Notes: generated by a model from the sequence alone, not told the origin. A DNA stretch of 64,000 nt from Nocardia alba NBRC 108234 (GCF_001612665.1 NZ_BDAX01000018.1:1-64000), one strand, 5' to 3'. Positions 50,534-59,573 are shown, counted from the stretch's first letter. Program-made: numbers and translations.

Positions 50534-50801
50534 GGGGGATGACGGCGTTGACGACGGTGCAGTTGCCCGACGGACACACCCTGCTCGCCTCCGGCAGCGA
50601 CGATTGCACAGTGCGGTTGTGGAATCCTACACACAGTGGAGCCGTCCTTCTGAACATCCTCAACCCGGTCCCGGTCCCGGTTCCCCGATCACGGCTTTAC
50701 ACGGAAACGGAGATCGACTCGCGGTAGCCACGAGAGGAAGCGTCATCGTGCTCCGGCTCCCCCACACACAGCACAGCTCCCACCCCCAAACCTCCGGATA
50801 G
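50517..50801 (+). pseudogene. broken WD40-repeat fragment
   Basis: On the plus strand LTGHAKG (frame A, from 50517) is followed in frame B by MTALTTVQLPDGHTLLASGSDDCTVRLWNP (50539-50700), then frame A again gives LTALHGNGDRLAVATRGSVIVLRL and a stop at 50801. GH...SGSDDxTVRLW is a WD40 repeat end. An extra base near 50538-50540 and a second shift within a GGTCCC-type repeat near 50668-50685 break it. This is the C-terminus of a WD40 protein, perhaps of a NACHT/STAND receptor. Confidence 0.65.
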
Positions 50802-50831
50802 AGGCATCGCCCCCTGGTGCCTACAGACGTC

Positions 50832-51353
50832 TCACTCGTCGTGGGTGAAAGCGTCGTGATACGGGTGGCTCCCGGGCCCTGCCGGGTGTGAGGTCGGCTG
50901 AAGCCACCGCGCAGTCGACGGCAGCAATGTTGTGACCAGCGACGTCGCAGCGATCCCGAAGAACGTCAACTCGAGCAGAGTTTCGACCAGATCGGTGTGC
51001 TGGTTGACGCACGCGAGCCGGATCACGACACCCAGTGCCAACACAGCGCCCACCACAACAAGCGGTCTTCCGACAGACTTCCGCATCAACAGTCGAAGGC
51101 CACCGAGACCGAGGAGGAACACCATCGCCGCGGACACCAACGCATGAAATACCAGCCTGGTGATGAACAGCGGCACAGAATCGTTGAACAGCTCGTTGTC
51201 TTGGAGGGTGTGCAAGCTGATGGCAGCACCGGTGAACATATACGCAGCGAGAATTCCGCCACCCAACGCCAGCACGCCCGCAATAATCGTCGAGGCCGAA
51301 CTCGGCGTGGTCGGCGGACCTGCGAATGGCCGCGGACCTACTGGATGGTTCAT
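50832..51353 (-). CDS. hypothetical four-span membrane protein
   Basis: 173 residues from the ATG at 51353 behind GGGGGAGAG. Hydrophobic segments: IIAGVLALGGGILAAYMFTGAAISL, VFHALVSAAMVFLLGLGGLRLLM, PLVVVGAVLALGVVIRLAC and LTFFGIAATSLVTTLL. Proline-rich N- and C-termini. I do not recognise a function; it resembles many actinobacterial small membrane proteins. It ends the mosaic region on its left side. Confidence 0.65.
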   Translation of the reverse strand: MNHPVGPRPFAGPPTTPSSASTIIAGVLALGGGILAAYMFTGAAISLHTLQDNELFNDSVPLFITRLVFHALVSAAMVFLLGLGGLRLLMRKSVGRPLVVVGAVLALGVVIRLACVNQHTDLVETLLELTFFGIAATSLVTTLLPSTARWLQPTSHPAGPGSHPYHDAFTHDE

Positions 51354-51996
51354 CTCTCCCCCGCTTCACGACGTCGAACAGCTGCTTGATCCCAGCGTCG
51401 CCGAAAGACTAACCAGCGCCCCTTAACGTCGGCTTTCCGCTCGTCGATCTTCGGTGGGAATCGCCCCGATCCGGGCCGGCGCTCCACTTTCGAGCCGAAC
51501 CGTCGATTTCGCGACCATCGAGCCGCTATCCGGACCGAACCCGGTTTCGAGTCTGATCCGGCGTGGCCGACCACGTGCCGCCGGTAACCACGGTCCAGGG
51601 CTGCGGTTGCCCCGAACCGCGCAGGGGCCGTGACATCCGAGGTCCTACAGTGGGCTCGCGGCCACCAGGGGAAGACCTCGGGGTGATCGAAAGCGGCGTA
51701 CGCTGGCGCCGCGCCGATCGCCTTCGGTTGGTCGTCCGCTTCTGCATGGATCGGCAACGACCCACCGCCTGGAGCACGGGTAGCAGGTGACAACCAGATT
51801 CGAGCCCGCTGGACCGGGTACGCGCCGTGGGACCGACGTCAGTTCTGACCGGCACAGTCGTTAATGGCGGAGATCCGCCTGAAAATGGACGCTGCCTCAT
51901 CTCGCTACGTCTGCGGCTCGGGCGATGACGCGCTGGTCGACCGCACGCGGAAAGCCGTACCCGGTGACAATTCGAGGCCGAGGAGACGAGGTCGTC
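51354..51996. other. gene-free stretch
   Basis: 643 bp in which I see no convincing gene on either strand. GAGGAGA at its right end precedes the start of the broken SRPBCC gene. Confidence 0.35.
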
Positions 51997-52190
51997 ATGG
52001 TCCAGGTCACACACAGGGTCCAAGCTCCTGTCGAGGACGTATTCGCGGTGCTCGCCGATGGGCGGCTATATGCGAGCTGGGTGGTCGGCGCCTCCATATT
52101 CGCGAAGTCGACGACGCATGGCCACGGGTCGGCGCGCGAATACATCACAGCGTCGGACTATGGCCGCTTTCGTGGCCAGGTTCGTTCCTG
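51997..52190 (+). pseudogene. truncated, frameshifted SRPBCC (polyketide cyclase-like) gene
   Basis: Starts with ATG at 51997 and GAGGAGA at good spacing: VQVTHRVQAPVEDVFAVLADGRLYASWVVGA is a clear SRPBCC N-terminus. A missing base near 52098 shifts the rest: HIREVDDAWPRVGARIHHSVGLWPL continues in another frame. The gene then runs into the GNAT gene on the opposite strand near 52190-52218 and is cut off. Only the first third of a 140-150 residue family member remains. Confidence 0.72.
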
Positions 52191-52217
52191 GGCACGAGGC
52201 GAGGAAGTCCTGTGGCC

Positions 52218-53075
52218 TCACCCGAGTTCGAGGGAAGTGACACCGAAAACCTTGTCCTGGAGATGGTTTCGGACGCCACCGGTGTACATGCGCGCGGTCT
52301 CGAACGTGGGTGTGAGGCCTGCCGACTCGGCCAGCAGCACCGCCGGTTCGTTAACCAGTGGCACATCAACCGCCAGTGACGCGCCGCCCGAGGCTCGCGC
52401 GCACGCGGCGAGCAATTGCCGCGCGTCGTCGGCTGTGTCGGCGAACAGCGGGCCGACCCGCCAACCGTCGCGGGCGGGGCGGACAGTGCAGAATCCAGTG
52501 AGGGTCGCGTCGACGATCCGCAAGAAGGTGCGGTGTGTCGGCTCGGTCAGCCAACGCGCCAGAAATATGGGCCGGGCCGCGGGAACGCAACGCGCATCGT
52601 AGGCGAGCACATCACCCACCTCATCGGGCAGCAGGACGCGAACGGTTCCATCCGGTGCGGGCAAGGTCGAGACACCGCCGAAACGCGCACTGCGATAAGC
52701 GAGTTCGAATCCGCTGCGGCGATAGTTGTTCTGCTGGTCCACGACCCCGTCGAGCCCGACCACACGAGCACCCGCGTGGGTGAGCCCCTTTCGCCACGTG
52801 GCAATCCCGAAGCCACGTCCACGCAGATCGGGTCGGACCAGATAGAAGCCGAGGAAGGCATAGGTGTCGCCGTAGTTCACCACCGAGATCGCCGTGGCGG
52901 GCTCCCCGTCGACCCGCCCGAGGAAGAATCCGTGCGGATCCTGGGCGAAGAACGCGCCGCGATCAGCCTCCCCCGGATTCCATCCTTCGGCCGCGGCCCA
53001 TTCGACGACGGTGGCCCACTCGTCCGGCGTGGCCCGGGTGATGACGAGATCTGCGGGGTGCGCAGCAGTTGGCAT
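52218..53075 (-). CDS. GNAT-family N-acetyltransferase
   Basis: 285 residues from the ATG at 53075. N-terminal acetyl-CoA domain: ITRATPDEWATVVEWAAAEGWNPGEADRGAF, FLGRVDGEPATAISVVNYGDTYAFLGFYLVRPDLRGRGFGIATWRKGLTHAGARVVGLDGV (P-loop-like RGRGFG). The second half (about 150-285, from FLARWLTEPTHRTF to VPLVNEPAVLLAESAGLTPTFETARMYTG) is a second GNAT-like domain, giving the two-domain form seen in many actinobacteria. The substrate is unknown; family members acetylate amines, aminoglycosides or proteins. Upstream is a broken SRPBCC gene. Confidence 0.87.
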   Translation of the reverse strand: MPTAAHPADLVITRATPDEWATVVEWAAAEGWNPGEADRGAFFAQDPHGFFLGRVDGEPATAISVVNYGDTYAFLGFYLVRPDLRGRGFGIATWRKGLTHAGARVVGLDGVVDQQNNYRRSGFELAYRSARFGGVSTLPAPDGTVRVLLPDEVGDVLAYDARCVPAARPIFLARWLTEPTHRTFLRIVDATLTGFCTVRPARDGWRVGPLFADTADDARQLLAACARASGGASLAVDVPLVNEPAVLLAESAGLTPTFETARMYTGGVRNHLQDKVFGVTSLELG

Positions 53076-53731
53076 AGCGTCCACGGTAGCTGCGGGCTCG
53101 CCCCGTATCGGCGGGAGTGCCGCCACCGGAGGCGCTCCCGACAGGCAACATCATGGATTCTGTATTCACTTTCGAAGCATCGCCGGCGGCGGCGACATTG
53201 TGGTCGACCTGGCGAGCTGGCCTGATCGAAATCAGCGTCTTCTGCGCGATTGTCTACGTGCCCATCCCCACGAGGCCGAGCGATACGCCCAACTGAAACG
53301 GCAGATCGTGGAAGTAGGCACGCCCCTGGGGACTACGCGCGCGCGAAATCAGGCCTCATTCAAGAACTGACCGGCCGAGCCCGCGCCAGACTCAGCCTGC
53401 GACCGGTCCCCGCGTGGGAGAAGTGATGACAGTTCTGTGAATGTCGGGTAGACATCGCACGGTCCGACTTGAGCCGAACACACCGGCATGCCGCATGGCA
53501 CGCATTGGTCAGCGGACCAGAAAGCTCGGCCGGCGCGGCTTCCGGACGCGCGCTCATACCGAACAGCGATTGATGTCTACAACGCTTCGCACGCTCGTTC
53601 GGCTGTTCGTAGTGCGCTGAAGAGCACGCCCGTACTCTGCAAGAGCTCGGCTGTGGCCGCGGCGAGTTCCGGCGGGAAGATTTCGAGATTTTCCCTGGAG
53701 ATGGTCCCAGTACCTGCGGCCGCACCGAGGG
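53076..53731. other. gene-poor stretch with gene remnants
   Basis: 656 bp containing the GrpB-like tail at 53196-53370 (own entry) and, on the minus strand near 53577-53720, a frame with SRENLEIFPPELAAATAELLQSTGVLFSALRTAERACEAL that looks like the end of a lost gene but is not assigned. Confidence 0.3.
53196..53370 (+). pseudogene. GrpB-family C-terminal remnant
   Basis: The frame ending at 53368-53370 reads LRDCLRAHPHEAERYAQLKRQIVE, the characteristic tail of GrpB/UPF0157 nucleotidyltransferase-like proteins (RDYLRAHP...YxxLKR). The N-terminal domain and start are missing. Tentative. Confidence 0.5.
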
Positions 53732-54763
53732 CTAGGAGGCCGGCGGGATCCACGATCTCGGAGGTGGAGGTGGAGCAGCGCGCGGGCGTGGCTCCAACCA
53801 CGTGGGAGCGGGTGTGGCGGTGAGGAGCCTGGATGCCCAGTCCTTCATGAGATCAATGGCTTCGGGTGGTCCGTGCACAATGAAAGGCGCGCCGATCGAG
53901 ACAAGGCAGAAGGTTGCCCAGTCCAAGGATTCGGCGGCAATATAAACCTCGCACGACCCGGGGTCGATGACGGCGACCGTGCCGTAGTGGACGACCTCGG
54001 CTCTGACCCGTTCGGCGGAAGCTTGGACGGTGGCGTGAACCCGGTACCTCGACGGCATCGACCCGATCCGGTCGCGGACATACTCCACCGGATCGCCGCC
54101 GGGCAGGCCGCGCGGTGCGAATCGTGCGCCGGTGCGGCGTGGTCGCGCGATCCGGTCGATTCGATACGTGCGCCAGTCGGTGCGATCGAGATCCCAGGCC
54201 ACCAGGTAGAGGCGGCTTTCGACATTGACGATCTGATGCGGTTGGGTAGTGCGCTGTGAAGTGGCCGCGTCGCTGCCCCGGTAGCCGAACGAGACCGTAT
54301 CGGCGTCCCGGCAGGCGAGCGCGAGAGTGGTCAACGCGGTGACATCGTCGATCCTGGCTCGGGGGTATCCATCACCGGCAGGGGTCGCGACGGTCCGCAG
54401 ACTGTCGATCCGGCGGCGGATACGCGTGGGAAGGACCTGGACGATTTTGGCCATAGCGCTCATGGCGGCTTCCGCGGAGGCGGGATGGACGCCGGTGGCG
54501 ATCTCCTTCAGCCCCAGCACGGTCGCGGCAGCCTCCTCCTCGCCGAGCACCAGTGGCGGCAGGCAGGCTCCTGCGCTGAGCTGGTAGCCGCCGCCGGTTC
54601 CGCGCGTCGTGACGATCGGATAACCGATCTCCTGGAGACCGAGAACATCACGCCGGACGGTCCGCTCGCTGACATCGAGCCGACGGGCCAGATCGGCACC
54701 GGACCAATGGCGACGGCTCTGCAGCAGACCGAGAAGCGCGAGAGTGCGAGTGCTGGTGGACAC
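53732..54763 (-). CDS. HTH/WYL-domain transcriptional regulator
   Basis: 343 residues from a GTG at 54763 (MSTSTRTLALLGLLQ); the long frame upstream overlaps the divergent VOC gene. HTH_11 winged helix: LLQSRRHWSGADLARRLDVSERTVRRDVLGLQEIGYPIVTTRG (about 13-55). WYL domain in VSFGYRG...LYLVAWDLDRTDWRTYRIDRIARP (about 170-225). WYL proteins sense ligands, often small nucleotides or DNA-linked signals. It is divergent from a VOC-family gene with an 81-bp gap, so the two are probably controlled together. The C-terminus is proline-rich. Confidence 0.87.
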   Translation of the reverse strand: MSTSTRTLALLGLLQSRRHWSGADLARRLDVSERTVRRDVLGLQEIGYPIVTTRGTGGGYQLSAGACLPPLVLGEEEAAATVLGLKEIATGVHPASAEAAMSAMAKIVQVLPTRIRRRIDSLRTVATPAGDGYPRARIDDVTALTTLALACRDADTVSFGYRGSDAATSQRTTQPHQIVNVESRLYLVAWDLDRTDWRTYRIDRIARPRRTGARFAPRGLPGGDPVEYVRDRIGSMPSRYRVHATVQASAERVRAEVVHYGTVAVIDPGSCEVYIAAESLDWATFCLVSIGAPFIVHGPPEAIDLMKDWASRLLTATPAPTWLEPRPRAAPPPPPRSWIPPAS

Positions 54764-54844
54764 ACCCTGAAGATAGGCGCCCTTGTGGCCAGAACCTGTC
54801 CGCAACTGCGGCCAGTCTGGGGGCACCAACCGAAAGGAGACAGT

Positions 54845-55429
54845 ATGTCCACCACTCCCGCAGTTCCTCCGGCGCCCACCGGATCCGCAACGGTCGACCC
54901 CTTCATCTGGACCGACGACGCGGCAGGTCTGCTCGACTTCCTCGTCGATGTGTTCGGGGCGATCGAGGTCCCCGCGACGCGGACCGTCGATACCGACGGT
55001 CTGCTTCTGCATTCCGAACTGCGGATCGGCGATTCGACGCTGACGATCGCCGATCGCAAACCGGACTGGCCGTATATGCCGTCCTTCGTCCGCGTCTACG
55101 TCGACGATCCGGCCGCCACACTGAAACGAGCCGCCGCGCGTGGTGCGCGGATCGTCACCGAGCCGACGGATTTCTGGGGCGATGTGCTCTCCCGATTCGC
55201 CGACCCGTTCGGCCACCTGTGGTGGGTGTACAAGCACAATCCGGGTAACGCGTCCTGGGATGAAGGTTCGGCCGAGGAAACCGGCGGAGGCGACTGGGGG
55301 CAAGCCGATTCCTCCGAGGACGGCGCGGGTGAGCAGTCCTGGGAATCGTTCGCCACCCCGGAATTGACCGCCATCCATTCCTCGCTCATGGAAGCGATGG
55401 CCTCGCTGCGGGATCCGCGCACCCGCTGA
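54845..55429 (+). CDS. VOC (glyoxalase/bleomycin-resistance fold) family protein
   Basis: 194 residues; AAAGGAGA before the ATG is a perfect ribosome-binding site. The VOC fold (WTDDAAGLLDFLVDVFGA, LRIGDSTLTIADRK, VYVDDPAATLKRAAARGARIVTEPTDFWGDVLSRFADPFGHLWWVYKHN) covers residues 18-137. His/Glu metal ligands near PFGHLWW fit a glyoxalase-like site. The C-terminal 55 residues are acidic, low-complexity (EGSAEETGGGDWGQADSSEDGAGEQSWESF) and probably disordered. Function unknown; the divergent WYL regulator suggests an inducible role in resistance or detoxification. Confidence 0.86.
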   Translation: MSTTPAVPPAPTGSATVDPFIWTDDAAGLLDFLVDVFGAIEVPATRTVDTDGLLLHSELRIGDSTLTIADRKPDWPYMPSFVRVYVDDPAATLKRAAARGARIVTEPTDFWGDVLSRFADPFGHLWWVYKHNPGNASWDEGSAEETGGGDWGQADSSEDGAGEQSWESFATPELTAIHSSLMEAMASLRDPRTR

Positions 55430-55621
55430 CCCGTCGGCTACGCCCTGCGGCCTCGTATGCGCCGCAGGGCATACGGCCTTTCCGGGCAAGGACGCGGTGC
55501 CCGGGGTGACCGACCCTCTTCCGGGCAGCCCAGTGATCTTGACCTGGTCCGCGGCTCCGATAACCTGGTATGTGTTGTGCCTCACAGGACCGTTCACTAC
55601 TAGCGACAGGCGGCTACCGAC

Positions 55622-55804
55622 ATGGGCGCTTTCAGCGAAAAGTACGAGAAGGTGGATTTCAGCGACCCGAAGACCATCCCCAGTGACGACCTCAACGACG
55701 AGGACGACCACGAGGTCGAGGACACCGATACCGACGTCAGTACCGAGATCGGTACCCCGATCGACCCCGCGATACAGCGGGAGATCGATCTCGGGAGGTT
55801 TTGA
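55622..55804 (+). CDS. small acidic hypothetical protein
   Basis: 60 residues, very acidic (DDLNDEDDHEVEDTDTDVSTEIGTPIDPAIQREIDLGRF). AGGCGG precedes the ATG. Small, Asp/Glu-rich proteins like this are seen in actinobacteria but have no known role. Composition argues for a real gene; nothing else supports it. Confidence 0.45.
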   Translation: MGAFSEKYEKVDFSDPKTIPSDDLNDEDDHEVEDTDTDVSTEIGTPIDPAIQREIDLGRF

Positions 55805-56261
55805 TCAGGCGGCGGTGACATCGCCGGCCCGCGGCGTCGAAGTTGCCGTTGGGGTTGTGGTCGCCGCCGGCAAACATCGGCCGGTGCGACGCGAGACATG
55901 GAGCGTGCCTATTCCTGTGCGGCTATACGAGCGCAGTGCAGGAGATCTGGCACGCCCGCTCATGGCACCCCTCGAGGTCAGGACCCGGTTAGGGTGCCTG
56001 ACCCGTCGCGGAACACGCCCGAAGGTCAACGGGCTGAAGCTATCTCAATCATCGGCAACACGCTGAAATGCCGCGACCCGCGCGGTTCCGACTTGCCGGC
56101 GCGGACGTGTAGAAGATCATCCGTTCGGCCGCTGCCGCAGGACGAACCGGCCCTGGAATCGGAACCGACCGGCGATCCCAGGGCCAGGTGGAACAGCACC
56201 TAGGTCCGCGCCACCACGGGTTCGACACCGTGTCGATCTCCGATAGTGGGATGCTCGATGG
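55805..56261. other. gene-free stretch
   Basis: 457 bp with no convincing gene on either strand. The Nudix gene promoter should lie at its right end. Confidence 0.35.
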
Positions 56262-56870
56262 ATGAGTGTGCAGAACTTCCGGGACGTGGCCACCACCCGA
56301 TTGCGCGGGTTCGATGTGCAAGCCGTGGCGGATGTACCGGGGATGCGGCGCGCGACAGTGGTGCTGTGTGTGCTCGAACATGACGGACAGCCCTGCGTGA
56401 TCGTGATCAAGCGCGCCTACCGCGGCCGCAACGCGGGGCAATGGGGATTACCCGGCGGGCGGGTCGACGGCGACGAGACCACTGTGGCGGCCGGCCTGCG
56501 CGAATTGCAGGAGGAGCTCGGCCTCGATGCTTCCCCCGCAGAGGTGCTCGGCCGGCTGGACGATTTCCCCGCGGCCTCCGGTTTCGCGATCACACCGATC
56601 GTCGTGGCGCTCGACAACCCCGGCGCCCTCTCCCCCAACCATGAGGTGCATCAGGTTCATTTCGTTGCTCTCGATCGGCTCGCCGCCGACGAGGTTCCAT
56701 ACTGGGCCGATCAACCGGATGGAACCCGCCTACTGCAGATGCGACTCGGTGATGGCATGACCATCCACGCTCCGACCGGGGCGATGCTGCTGCAGTTCCG
56801 TGATGTGGTGCTACTCGGTCAAGCGACCAGGGTCGCGGACCTGCTGCAGCCCGTTTGGACACATAGGTAG
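56262..56870 (+). CDS. Nudix hydrolase
   Basis: 202 residues from the ATG at 56262. Nudix box GGRVDGDETTVAAGLRELQEELGL (about residues 65-88) contains every required residue (G5xE, RExxEExG). Upstream RATVVLCVLEHDGQPCVIVIKRAYRGRNAGQWGLPGG and downstream FAITPIVVALDNPGAL and EVHQVHFVAL match CoA-pyrophosphatase-like or related Nudix subfamilies (NQWGLPGG). It cleaves a nucleoside-diphosphate-linked compound; which one is unknown. Confidence 0.9.
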   Translation: MSVQNFRDVATTRLRGFDVQAVADVPGMRRATVVLCVLEHDGQPCVIVIKRAYRGRNAGQWGLPGGRVDGDETTVAAGLRELQEELGLDASPAEVLGRLDDFPAASGFAITPIVVALDNPGALSPNHEVHQVHFVALDRLAADEVPYWADQPDGTRLLQMRLGDGMTIHAPTGAMLLQFRDVVLLGQATRVADLLQPVWTHR

Positions 56871-56985
56871 CCGGCGACGACGGATTCCAGCCCCGTGCTC
56901 GCGAGAGGCGAGTTCGGTGCGTTCGCGATTCGGCAATCGGCCGCACACAGGCTCGATACAAGCCGATGGTTGATGTAGCGACCGT

Positions 56986-57417
56986 TCAGCGGGAGAGAGG
57001 TCGACGTAGAGCGGCCAAGGCGTTGCCGGTCCGATAGAGCTCGATGAGAAGTGGACGCAACGCCCAGCCGAGATCGGTGAGGGCGTAACTCGTGCGCACA
57101 GGGAAGCCGCGGTGCGTGCGTCGCGCGATCAGCTCGCGGGCTTCGAGATCGCGAAGACGGTCGGTCAGCACTTTGGCGCTGAGCGAGGGCAGCCGGTCCC
57201 GTAACTCACCGAACGAGAGCGGCGCACCCATGAGTTCACGCAAGACCAGGGTTGTCCAGCGGCCGGAGATGGCAGTCAGAGTGACCTCGACTGGGCAGTC
57301 CGGTTCCGGTGCCCTGGTTCGCCCACCCTCGTCGGGCACCAGCTCGTCGTCCCAGACTGTGTCGGTTACCGTTTGGTTGCCTACGCGCGGGCCGAGTTGG
57401 CTGTCGCTATGACCCAT
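56986..57417 (-). CDS. HxlR-family transcriptional regulator
   Basis: About 143 residues from an ATG at 57417; a GTG start further inside is possible. Winged HTH of the HxlR type: CPVEVTLTAISGRWTTLVLRELMGAPLSFGELRDRLPSLSAKVLTDRLRDLEARELIARRTH with the conserved CPV near the start. These are small redox- or aldehyde-responsive repressors. It is divergent from the SnoaL-like gene, and as called the two starts overlap by about 9 bases, which is unusual; either one start is wrong or the two share a compact regulatory joint. Confidence 0.8.
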   Translation of the reverse strand: MGHSDSQLGPRVGNQTVTDTVWDDELVPDEGGRTRAPEPDCPVEVTLTAISGRWTTLVLRELMGAPLSFGELRDRLPSLSAKVLTDRLRDLEARELIARRTHRGFPVRTSYALTDLGWALRPLLIELYRTGNALAALRRPLSR

Positions 57418-57816
57418 ACGAGTTCTCGTCACAACCCCACTGTGCCCCTCACGGACGACCCGAGACAACACCCCGCGGTGTTCGCGGCCCGCTTCAACAC
57501 CGGCAACGCGGACGTGCTCGCCGAGGTATACACCGACGACGCCGTCTTCGTACCGGAGCCGGGCAGCGAGGTCACCGGGCCCGCGTTGCGAGCAGCCAAT
57601 GCCGAATTCCTGGCACTCGGCCTGCCTATCCGAGTCAGCCCGCGCCACACCTACGTCGCAGAAGATATCGCGTTGCTCATCGTCGACTGGGAAATCGACG
57701 GCACAAGCCCGAACGGCGAGCCGATTCACCTATCGGGAACCGCCACTGATGTCGCCCGTCGCGACGCCGACGGTTACTGGCGCTATGTCATAGACAATCC
57801 GTTCGGCATCGCCTGA
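57409..57816 (+). CDS. SnoaL/NTF2-like protein
   Basis: 135 residues from the ATG at 57409, or from a GTG about 33 bases later. NTF2-like cone fold pattern: HPAVFAARFNTGNADVLAEVYTDDAVFVPEPGSEVTGPALRAANAEFLALGLPIRVSPRHTYVAEDIALLIVDWEIDG then SGTATDVARRDADGYWRYVIDNPFG. Family members bind or catalyse reactions on small molecules (SnoaL-type cyclases, DUF4440 proteins). Function here unknown. A strong hairpin follows at 57860-57886. Control by the overlapping HxlR regulator is likely. Confidence 0.78.
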   Translation: MTHTSSRHNPTVPLTDDPRQHPAVFAARFNTGNADVLAEVYTDDAVFVPEPGSEVTGPALRAANAEFLALGLPIRVSPRHTYVAEDIALLIVDWEIDGTSPNGEPIHLSGTATDVARRDADGYWRYVIDNPFGIA

Positions 57817-58282
57817 CGGACCTGCCCGAGAACCACACACTCCGCTTTCAAACAGCGCAGAGGGCCGGGAACCCCTCCCGGCCCTCCCTTGTTCACCACG
57901 CTGGCCGGTCGGGCTCCACGCTGTTGTACCCCTCGCTGGCGGCGGCCCGAGAATCTTCATCGCAGATCACACGCCGAGCGGCTCTTTGTCGTGAGGTCGA
58001 CGATTGTCACGCCGACGGCGTTGGTCGCTCCCGTCGATTGGGCAGTGAAATCACTGTGTCAGTTGATATTTCACCAACTCGAGTTTTTACCCTGGCGGCG
58101 TGGTCGCGGCCCGCCCGGGGTTGGTGCGCGAATGTTGAGAGGGAGTCTGCGCGCCTCGAGACGGCGTCGAGACAGGGGCATTCGATGTCGATGTCAGGGT
58201 CGACATCCGGGCGTACCTGGATGCCCAACCCATATGGATACGCGAAACTGCTCGCGACGCAGTCAGAAGGGAGAAAGTTATA
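57817..58282. other. gap holding a terminator
   Basis: 466 bp. The terminator at 57860-57886 has its own entry. Short frames in the rest lack family features. Confidence 0.35.
57860..57886 (+). terminator. terminator-like hairpin after the SnoaL-like gene
   Basis: An 11-bp GC-rich stem (57860-57870 with 57876-57886) around a 5-base loop, followed by CCCTTGTT with a short T-run. It is placed 44 bases after the stop codon of the SnoaL-like gene. Confidence 0.75.
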
Positions 58283-59107
58283 ATGACGGATGGGCTGTCC
58301 GACGACCGTCTTGCCGCGATCTTCATAGCAGCGGTCTTGGTAACGTCGCTCGCCACTGCGAATGTCGCCGACGGTCTCGTTTTGGCGCTGTCTCCGCTCC
58401 TGGTAACCCTGGCGATGATGCTGCTCGTCACTCGGGAGGGATGGAGTAGGAGCGGATGGGAACGGCTGGGAATACTGCGTGCGGGAAAGTCTTGGTGGGC
58501 GGTGGCGGTGGGATCGAGCATGCTCGTTTCTCTAGCTGCCACTGTCGCCGTGGTCGTGCTCGGGTATGCGAGCTTCATCGAACCCGATTCCGAATTCGTC
58601 TCCGCCGCTGTCGTGATGGCGATCACGGGTCCGATTCTCGCGTTCACCGAGGAGATCGGATGGCGAGGCTACTTGCAGCCACGAGTGCAGCGATGGGGTG
58701 TGCGCGCATCGATGCTGATCGTCGGTGTCGTGTGGGCCGCATGGCATCTGCCCTACATACTGCTCACGCCGTACTACCACTCCGAGGGCAACCGCGTAAT
58801 CACGCTGCTGCTGTTCACGGCCAGCGCGGTGGCGTTCTCGTTCCTGTTCGGATATCTGCGGATCGCGTCGGCGAGTATGTGGCCCGCGGTATTGGCTCAC
58901 TGGGCGCACAACTGGACCTTCGCTCTGCTGACGGGCTACCTCGTGCAGACCCAGCATCCTGTCGTCGTGACCGAGTATCTATCCGGCGATACCGGACTGT
59001 TCGTGCTGATCGGAACCATTATCGCTGCCCTGATAGTTCGCCGAAAATGCCGCGCCGCAATCGAGCCGGTACAGCATGCCGAGACATCTGTGCCGCCCAC
59101 GCCATGA
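58283..59107 (+). CDS. CPBP-family intramembrane metalloprotease
   Basis: 274 residues from the ATG at 58283 with GGGAGAAAG upstream. The three CPBP (CAAX protease/bacteriocin-processing) motifs are present: EEIGWRGYL (about 124), AAWHLPY (about 153) and AHWAHNW (about 206), giving the EExxxR and two His of the active site. Several hydrophobic spans surround them. Family members process prenylated or signalling proteins or confer immunity to bacteriocins. Substrate unknown. Its stop codon lies in a run of four TGACC units. Confidence 0.87.
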   Translation: MTDGLSDDRLAAIFIAAVLVTSLATANVADGLVLALSPLLVTLAMMLLVTREGWSRSGWERLGILRAGKSWWAVAVGSSMLVSLAATVAVVVLGYASFIEPDSEFVSAAVVMAITGPILAFTEEIGWRGYLQPRVQRWGVRASMLIVGVVWAAWHLPYILLTPYYHSEGNRVITLLLFTASAVAFSFLFGYLRIASASMWPAVLAHWAHNWTFALLTGYLVQTQHPVVVTEYLSGDTGLFVLIGTIIAALIVRRKCRAAIEPVQHAETSVPPTP

Positions 59108-59124
59108 CCTGACCTGACCTGACC
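59105..59124. repeat. TGACC pentanucleotide x4
   Basis: Four exact copies of TGACC, the first containing the stop codon of the CPBP gene. A short tandem repeat at a gene end; it could vary in copy number by slippage without affecting the protein. Confidence 0.85.
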
Positions 59125-59562
59125 CTATGAGATCGGTCCGGTGACTGCGAGAGCCTCGCGGCCCACGTAGTAGGCAGGAAGGCTCGATGACCATGACGGC
59201 ACGAGAGAGGCACACACCTGAATAGGTCGTACGCAAGCTGAGCGAGGCTGACCGGCTGCTGAGCGGGGGTAAAGACGTTGCTGACGTGTGCGGGACTCGA
59301 CATCCCTACCGGCGCAGCGCTGCGACAACACCTCGACCCGACCGACAACAAGTAGGCCCGAACCACGGTTGCACACGGTCGGCAGCGGTGCTCACTTGAA
59401 CGTCCGATAGTCGGCGATTGCGGACGTTCCACCGACGCAGGTTTCGAGATCATCTCGCGCCGTTGATCTTTCGTCACGACCTCGGTCCGCGGGTCGAGGC
59501 ATCAGAAGGCATCCGGTCGCGAGTCGATCGCGGCACACTCATCGCTTGACCGAACCGCTGGT
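59125..59562. other. gene-free stretch
   Basis: About 440 bp between two convergent genes. I see no convincing gene; the only notable element is the stem-loop at 59543-59573 near its right end. Confidence 0.35.
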
Positions 59563-59573
59563 TCAGTCAAGCG
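59543..59573 (-). terminator. stem-loop overlapping the end of the DUF1877 gene
   Basis: CGCTTGACCGAACC (59543-59556) pairs with GGTTCAGTCAAGCG (59560-59573) with one mismatch and a 3-base loop. It overlaps the stop codon of the leftward gene and could act as its terminator, though no U-run follows on the minus strand. Confidence 0.45.

Noticed and set aside
58087..58647. 186-residue minus-strand frame over the CPBP gene
   Set aside because: Low-complexity Ser/Thr/Ala shadow; the CPBP frame has three active-site motifs.
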